Shown here one piece after another: positions 59,269 to 64,000 of a DNA stretch of 64,000 nucleotides. The number at the start of each line of letters is the position of its first letter. The first letter of the stretch is position 1. The translations under genes were made by a program, and so were the position numbers. Location: NCBI GenBank assembly GCA_001887945.1, contig LDOQ01000088.1, forward strand, positions 62,001 to 126,000, in the 5' to 3' direction. The notes below the pieces were generated by a model. It did not search any database and was not told where the DNA came from. It saw only the letters and a program-made list of their open reading frames with translations. Source of the DNA: Spraguea lophii (Eukaryota > Microsporidia > Spragueidae).

Positions 59269-59877
59269 ATGTATGAAGCGAAATCAGTATCAGGAAAAGT
59301 CGTTGTTGTAGGCGATGGTGCGTGTGGAAAAACATGTCTATTGGAAGTTTTTAAAAGAAATAAATTTCCCGAAGAATATATTCCTACAGTAGTTGACAAT
59401 TTTGTAAAGGAAGTAAAGATAGATAATAACACAATAGCAGTATCATTAACTCTATGGGATACTGCAGGTCAAGAAGATTATGATTCAGTAAGACCATTAT
59501 CATATAGAGATACAGATCTTGTTTTATTGTGTTACACCGTAGAAAATTCAGATCTTTTAGATAATATTGCAAAAAAATGGGTTTTAGAAATAAAGAATTA
59601 CTGTCCAACCGCAGGATATTTTTTAATTGGACTCAAAAAAGATTTAAGAGAGGAAGAAAATAATGAAGTCAACAAAGAAAAGTTAGTATCAGAAGAAATA
59701 GGTAGAAATATCGCGGAGGAAATAAACGCAGTAGATTTTATCGAATGTTCAGCAAGAACTGGAGAAAATGTGGATTTAATTTTTGAAAAAGTAGCAGCCC
59801 ATATATATGATAAGAAGAAGGAAGAAACGCAGCAAACAAAATCATGTCTTTCTACATTATTTTGCTGTGGAGGTTAA
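59269..59877 (+). CDS. Rho-family-like small GTPase with CCGG terminus
   Basis: In this 202-aa protein the P-loop is GDGACGKT (15-22), effector loop FPEEYIPTVVDNFV, switch II WDTAGQEDYDSVRPLSYRDT as in Rho/Cdc42, GLKKDLRE in the place of the nucleotide-specificity motif, and ECSARTG the last nucleotide loop. The helical insert that defines Rho proteins is shortened. The C-terminus STLFCCGG lacks an aliphatic CaaX box; CCxx ends are a Rab-type geranylgeranylation signal. It regulates actin, polarity or membrane traffic. No CCC motif lies before the ATG. Rho1 is the best overall match by eye. Confidence 0.88.
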   Translation: MYEAKSVSGKVVVVGDGACGKTCLLEVFKRNKFPEEYIPTVVDNFVKEVKIDNNTIAVSLTLWDTAGQEDYDSVRPLSYRDTDLVLLCYTVENSDLLDNIAKKWVLEIKNYCPTAGYFLIGLKKDLREEENNEVNKEKLVSEEIGRNIAEEINAVDFIECSARTGENVDLIFEKVAAHIYDKKKEETQQTKSCLSTLFCCGG

Positions 59878-59919
59878 ATAAAAATTCCATTATAAAATAT
59901 TTTTTCTCTTTTTTCCCCA

Positions 59920-60174
59920 ATGAATAATAAATATTTTTCTATTAAAGACAAAGTCGTTGATGATACTCTTATAAAAATAGAAAAAGAAATACATGAAAGA
60001 TTAACATGTAATAAAATAGAAAATAAAAAAATTAAGGATGTTGAAAGATATTCAGATAAATATCAAAATCAACACACCGACAAAGAATCTTTAATTTCAA
60101 AGATAATAAAATATAATTTGGTTAGTGATGAAATAAAAAATAAAATAATAGATGAACATAACGAATGTAAATAA
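59920..60174 (+). CDS. small hypothetical protein
   Basis: This 84-aa protein is not recognised. It is entirely hydrophilic, rich in Lys, Glu, Asp and Asn, and predicted helical (LIKIEKEIHERLTC, SLISKIIKYNLVSDEIKNKI). There is no signal or membrane segment. CCCCA lies directly before the ATG, the same start motif as the conserved genes, which is the main reason to accept it. It follows the GTPase stop by 42 bp. Confidence 0.65.
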   Translation: MNNKYFSIKDKVVDDTLIKIEKEIHERLTCNKIENKKIKDVERYSDKYQNQHTDKESLISKIIKYNLVSDEIKNKIIDEHNECK

Positions 60175-60493
60175 AAGAGATAAAATATATTTTTTAAACC
60201 TTTTTATTTTTAGTTTAATACCATTTTATTATTGATTTCATTTAACCATGAACAATATTAATAGATATTTCAGTTATAAAATAATATTATATTCAGTAAA
60301 CATAAAAATACTTTAATCTAATAAAAATAAAATATAATAATAAATTAAATACAATACTTCTTCATATTTTAATATTTTTATCTTATTATTTTTAATAACA
60401 TTTTAGATCCAATTATTAATATTTTACGTATTATTTTTGGATTTCTTTTTTATTTTTTTATGATATTTTTTATTCTGTAGAATTTACCCTCGT
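60175..60493. other. intergenic, 5' region of eIF2B-epsilon gene
   Basis: AT-rich, no other feature; ends TTTACCCTCGT before the ATG at 60494. Confidence 0.5.
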
Positions 60494-62194
60494 ATGAATT
60501 ATTCAAGATATTATCATGAAAAAGTTTTATTGGTATGTGACCATTATGAAATAGAAAATATACCGGAATCTATATTTGATATTAAAAATAACATAGCTTT
60601 GTTTCCAGTTTTGAATATTCCATTGATAGAATATATATTAGAATCTTTGTATGTCTCAGATCTTTTGGATATTATTATTGTTGGTGGTGAGAGGATAAGA
60701 TCTGTCTTGGAATATATTAAAAATACAAAATATAGTACTTTGTTGAATATAGAACATCTTAATATAGAAGTAAGATCATTCGGTGATATTATAAGAGAAA
60801 TGGATTGTTTAAATTTTGAGATAGAGAATTTTATTGTTATCTTTGCTAATAATTTTACTACTTTCGATTTGAGAAAAATTCTGAAAAAACATAAGGAATA
60901 TAGGAAAAAAATGAAAAATGTTATAATGACAACATATTTATTTAGAAGACAGAAAAGTAAATTGTATAGGCTTTATGGGATGAAGGATAAAGAAATTGTG
61001 TATTATAAGTATACATCGGATAAAGAAGGATTTGATGATACGCTTTTAGATGTAGTAAATAAATATGGAGAAATAGAAATGAATGCTGATCTTTCTGCTC
61101 ATGGATTTATAGTAATTACAAAAGAAGTATTTTCTTTGTTTAGAGATAATTTTGATTATCAAACATTGGATGATATGATCGAAGGATTATTACTTTTTAA
61201 TCCTTATTCTTATAAAATAATGGCTTTTGTGCCGGAAGAAAAGAGAAAGGCTGACAAATTAGAAGAACAATTGAAAAGAATTAAATTGAACAATGATAAA
61301 AATAACATTCATGAAGAATCAGAAGATATTGAGGAAGAATCAGAAGACTTCTTTTTCGCTACATCTCTTACTTCTTTAAAAGATTATTTCTTTATAAATG
61401 ATGAATTTAAACGTAGATATGCTGTACCTCATAGTCCTTCTACATTTAAAATTGAACTGGGAATAGGAAACGATATACAAAGGTTTGTGTATGGTTATTA
61501 TTTTGCGGATGAACTTGAAGGAATTTCAGAATCTATTGTTGGTAGAAATTCTAAAATTGAAGAAGATATACCAGTGAGATCGTCTTTTATATCAGATGGA
61601 TGTGAAGTAAAAGCAAGTCTAAATGATTGTATTATTTGGGATGGTGTTTCTGTAACTGAAAATCTTACTGATTGTCTTGTTATTAGCAATAATGCAGACG
61701 GTATAATTCAAATCTCATTATGCGATGAAGAACCAACAGATTCTGAAAGCCAAGACGAACCCAAAAATAAAGAATCTTTTTATTCAGATGTTCTCGATTA
61801 TTTAATCTCAACCATAGAACCTCTGCTTAATAACAATTTACCTATAGAAACTATTGTACAACAAGTTAATTTATTTAGAATAATGTGGAATGCTTCCAAT
61901 TATGACTTATTGGAGGTTTTTGCCATATTCCTTGTAGAAATATTAGATCATTTAGATTTCGATAATTCTACTATTACCGGATCTTTATTTTTTCCGGTTA
62001 TTTCAGGTACAACAAAAGAAATAGAATCACAAGAATTCCTGTTGGAAAACATAAATGAAAATTTAGCAGGAAAGAGCAAAGAATTTAGAGAAAATATTGT
62101 AGGCATGTATGGATTTTTATTATTAGAGGATGGTTATATTTCTAGAAGAACGTTAAGAAAATGTTTGAGGTTAATTAAAGAAGATGAGATGTAA
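60494..62194 (+). CDS. GCD6: translation initiation factor eIF2B subunit epsilon
   Basis: This 566-aa protein is the catalytic subunit of the exchange factor that reloads eIF2 with GTP. It has a nucleotidyl-transferase-like domain (1-240; FPVLNIPLIEYILESLYVSD is the block around NIPLI.Y.LE), an acidic spacer (about 270-290), left-handed beta-helix repeats (about 340-400; ISESIVGRNSKIEEDIPVRS, VKASLNDCIIWDGVSVTENL), and a C-terminal W2/HEAT domain (about 430-566). Yeast Gcd6 is 712 aa. TTACCCTCGT precedes the ATG. Its 3' end faces the reductase gene with 27 bp between stops. Confidence 0.9.
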   Translation: MNYSRYYHEKVLLVCDHYEIENIPESIFDIKNNIALFPVLNIPLIEYILESLYVSDLLDIIIVGGERIRSVLEYIKNTKYSTLLNIEHLNIEVRSFGDIIREMDCLNFEIENFIVIFANNFTTFDLRKILKKHKEYRKKMKNVIMTTYLFRRQKSKLYRLYGMKDKEIVYYKYTSDKEGFDDTLLDVVNKYGEIEMNADLSAHGFIVITKEVFSLFRDNFDYQTLDDMIEGLLLFNPYSYKIMAFVPEEKRKADKLEEQLKRIKLNNDKNNIHEESEDIEEESEDFFFATSLTSLKDYFFINDEFKRRYAVPHSPSTFKIELGIGNDIQRFVYGYYFADELEGISESIVGRNSKIEEDIPVRSSFISDGCEVKASLNDCIIWDGVSVTENLTDCLVISNNADGIIQISLCDEEPTDSESQDEPKNKESFYSDVLDYLISTIEPLLNNNLPIETIVQQVNLFRIMWNASNYDLLEVFAIFLVEILDHLDFDNSTITGSLFFPVISGTTKEIESQEFLLENINENLAGKSKEFRENIVGMYGFLLLEDGYISRRTLRKCLRLIKEDEM

Positions 62195-62221
62195 AAAATA
62201 AATTTTTAATATTGCTTCTTT

Positions 62222-63382
62222 TTATAACCAACTGTCAAAAAAGACTCTTTTTTCGTTTAGTACGAAGTTATAAAACTCTTTAATGGTGTTATAAACTTTT
62301 TTCTGCATTTCGATAGGACCACAAATATATAATAAGCAATTTTCTTTTATAAAATCACCAACCAATTCATTTTTAATAAAATTTTCAATTCTTTCATGTT
62401 TGGATATTATCGTTGTTATCTCACCTTTTTTTCTTAAATGTGTGGTAAGATCATCTTGTTTACTTCTTGTGCCATGTATTACCCAATAATTATCAATATG
62501 ATTAGAAAACGAAATAAAAGGTGTTATTCCTATGCCACAACTAATAAATAAATATTTTTTTGATTTTCTTAAATTAAAAAATTCATTCTTTTTAACACCG
62601 AGAACATAAACATGTTTTTCTTTGTGTGTTTTAGAGTTAAAATATATATTATCAAAGAAAGAAGAACAATGTCCTTTGATGTGTTCTGTGTTTTCCACGC
62701 CGATATAAAATTCTAGGTTTTTATCTTCATTTGTTAAAGAATAATATCTTGGTTTTATATTATTGGCAAAATAAACCAAATGCTCCAATGTTGGCTTTGC
62801 TTTAAGAAAGGTTAAAATTTCTATTAAATTATATTTTAGCAATTCAAAATATTTTTTAGATCCTTCTTTGCTAACTAAAAATTTTATTATTTCTTTTTCT
62901 TCAGAACATTCTATAATTGCCTTTAAAAAAGACTTCTTGGGAATTTCAGTAAAAGAAAAAACATTTCGAAAATAATCACTTATCAATCCTCTATACACAA
63001 TTTTAAATTCTTTACTCTTTTTATCTTTGATTTTTATTTCAATTGACCTATCTTTAATATTTAATATTTTAAAAATTTCATTTACATATATTTCTCTATT
63101 GGAAACTATAATACCAACACTATCTCCTGGGTTATAAGAAAGTGTACTATCAAGTTCCACTTTATATACTTTTTTCCACGTGGTTGATAATTTTTCAATT
63201 TTATTGATATTCGTTTTAGAAATATTATTGTAGAAAATATTTTTAAAAGTTAGAAAATTATCTAAAATTTTTACTGGTTGAAAAAGATCATTTCCAATGC
63301 TTGATATTATTAAATTTTCTTTCCAGCTATCGTCTGACGGTTTGAAAGTAAATATTGGTAACGGATGTGGTAAATTTAACAT
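62222..63382 (-). CDS. diflavin-reductase-like FAD/NADPH module without FMN domain
   Basis: This 386-aa protein has YNPGDSVGII (FAD domain entry), IKPRYYSLTNE (FAD-binding RxYS motif), GHCSSFFDN (GxCSSF), ISCGIGITPFISF (NADPH-binding GxGxTPF block), IHGTRSKQDD, LYICGPIEMQKKV, and RVFFDSWL at the C-terminus. This is the reductase half of cytochrome P450 reductase, methionine synthase reductase or Tah18/NDOR1. The flavodoxin-like FMN domain of those proteins is absent. It may feed electrons to Fe-S assembly, as Tah18 does with Dre2, or partner a separate flavodoxin (inference). Start: ATG at 63382 because GCGGCCC touches it. Confidence 0.75.
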   Translation of the reverse strand: MLNLPHPLPIFTFKPSDDSWKENLIISSIGNDLFQPVKILDNFLTFKNIFYNNISKTNINKIEKLSTTWKKVYKVELDSTLSYNPGDSVGIIVSNREIYVNEIFKILNIKDRSIEIKIKDKKSKEFKIVYRGLISDYFRNVFSFTEIPKKSFLKAIIECSEEKEIIKFLVSKEGSKKYFELLKYNLIEILTFLKAKPTLEHLVYFANNIKPRYYSLTNEDKNLEFYIGVENTEHIKGHCSSFFDNIYFNSKTHKEKHVYVLGVKKNEFFNLRKSKKYLFISCGIGITPFISFSNHIDNYWVIHGTRSKQDDLTTHLRKKGEITTIISKHERIENFIKNELVGDFIKENCLLYICGPIEMQKKVYNTIKEFYNFVLNEKRVFFDSWL

Positions 63383-63385
63383 GGG
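63383..63385 (-). promoter_or_regulatory. CCC start motif of the reductase gene
   Basis: CCC (GCGGCCC on the minus strand) adjoins the ATG at 63382 and selects it over an ATG eight codons upstream. Confidence 0.6.
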
Positions 63386-63406
63386 CCGCGTAAAAATAGT
63401 ATTCAA

Positions 63407-63657
63407 GTAAATTTAAAATAAAATATATATTGATAACAAGGTGAAAAATATAATTGGATATATTTATGAGATAAGGTTGTTTTAAAAGTATATAAACACC
63501 AATAAAATTATTTTTACAAAATATTTATATTTAAGTTATTTATATGTTAAAAAATATATATTATTCTAAATAATTTTCTAAAAATATACAATACCATAAT
63601 CGATAGATAATAAATATTATCCAGTTATTAATAATAATGGTATAATATCGCTGAGTA
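63407..63657. other. intergenic AT-rich sequence
   Basis: Nothing recognised. Confidence 0.4.
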
Positions 63658-64000
63658 TAGAGGAATTTAACCTAGTAATCATATTCCGATAATCAAATTC
63701 TAAATTTATTCAATTCGGAAATTGTTTACAAAAAAATGAAGTAGAAGAGTTAAATATATGAAGGCTCGTTGGTATACCTTAATTATGTATTATATACCTC
63801 ACTGTTATATTAAAGTAATGTTTGGTTGGTGTGTGTATACTCCCTGTATTAAATCGTAATTTAGCAATATTATACTAAAAAAAATTAGAATTTTATCAAG
63901 ATGGAGAAATAACCAGTAAACCATTAATAAATTTCTAACGATCTGGAGCATACGACAGAGAAACATCAATCATCTATAATACATGATAAAACCGCGTAAT
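63658..64000 (+). mobile_element. degraded SINE copy H, cut by the window end
   Basis: ACCTAGTAATCATATTCCGA (head), then AATTCGGAAATTGTTTACAA (B box and following). The TTATATTAAAGTAATGTTTG region corresponds to AGATTAAAGTAGTGTTCAGC, and TACTCCCTGTATTAAATCGT to CAATCCCTGTATTGATTTGT. It continues past the end of the window. Highly A/T-converted, as in copies F and G. Confidence 0.65.

Overview
The window is eukaryotic, compact and very AT-rich, and I read it as microsporidian. Almost every conserved gene is intron-free, shortened relative to yeast, and carries a C-rich motif (CCC, CCCC or CC) about 0-12 bases before its ATG. That motif is a documented start-proximal signal in Nosema, Encephalitozoon and relatives. 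The one clear spliceosomal intron (67 nt, GTAAGT start, ACTAAT branch point 5 nt before the end, in RPS23) also fits. A mitosome-type ISU1, reduced replication and transcription complexes, ISXO2-like and Tc1/mariner-like DNA transposons, and retained transketolase make a Nosema/Vairimorpha-like lineage plausible, but genus is inference.

Layout. 1-1516: a decayed ISXO2-like transposon with 46-bp inverted repeats, ending 44 bp before an asparagine-rich gene. 1560-7344: two asparagine-rich proteins of unknown function. 8067-15022: two paralogous multi-membrane transporters around an ABCG half-transporter, a SINE copy and an ISXO2 relic. 15155-23717: histone-fold protein, MED6, proteasome RPN7, a membrane protein, an RFC1/Ctf18-like clamp loader, YSH1/CPSF73 and an alpha/beta hydrolase. 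23900-29800: a transposon graveyard holding a second copy of the hydrolase. 29817-47480: a conserved block (NAT10/KRE33, RPS23, an RFC small subunit, pyrophosphatase, ISU1, DNA polymerase alpha B subunit, eIF3i, a secreted acidic protein, a BRPF/NTO1-like PHD-bromodomain protein, a probable CBP80, kinesin-14, Rab GDI). 47480-53200: SINE copies, a nested retroelement insertion and a ubiquitin protease. 53215-63382: three tandem syntaxins, transketolase, a Rho-like GTPase, a small ORF, eIF2B-epsilon and a diflavin-reductase-like protein. 63658-64000: another old SINE.

Themes. Genes for information processing (replication clamp loading, Pol alpha and epsilon parts, mRNA 3' ends, Mediator, translation initiation, ribosome modification) dominate. 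A vesicle-traffic set (three Qa-SNAREs, Rab GDI, Rho GTPase) and Fe-S supply (ISU1, possibly the reductase) are also present.

Most novel observations: (1) a tRNA-headed SINE of about 490 bp with at least eight copies spanning young (target-site duplications of 11 and 15 bp) to almost erased; (2) a second 145-bp retroelement inserted in an ISXO2 pseudogene with a perfect 13-bp duplication; (3) two of three tandem syntaxins with His instead of Gln at the SNARE ionic zero layer; (4) a perfect 51-bp inverted repeat over a transporter start codon. All calls come from reading the sequence; no database search was run.
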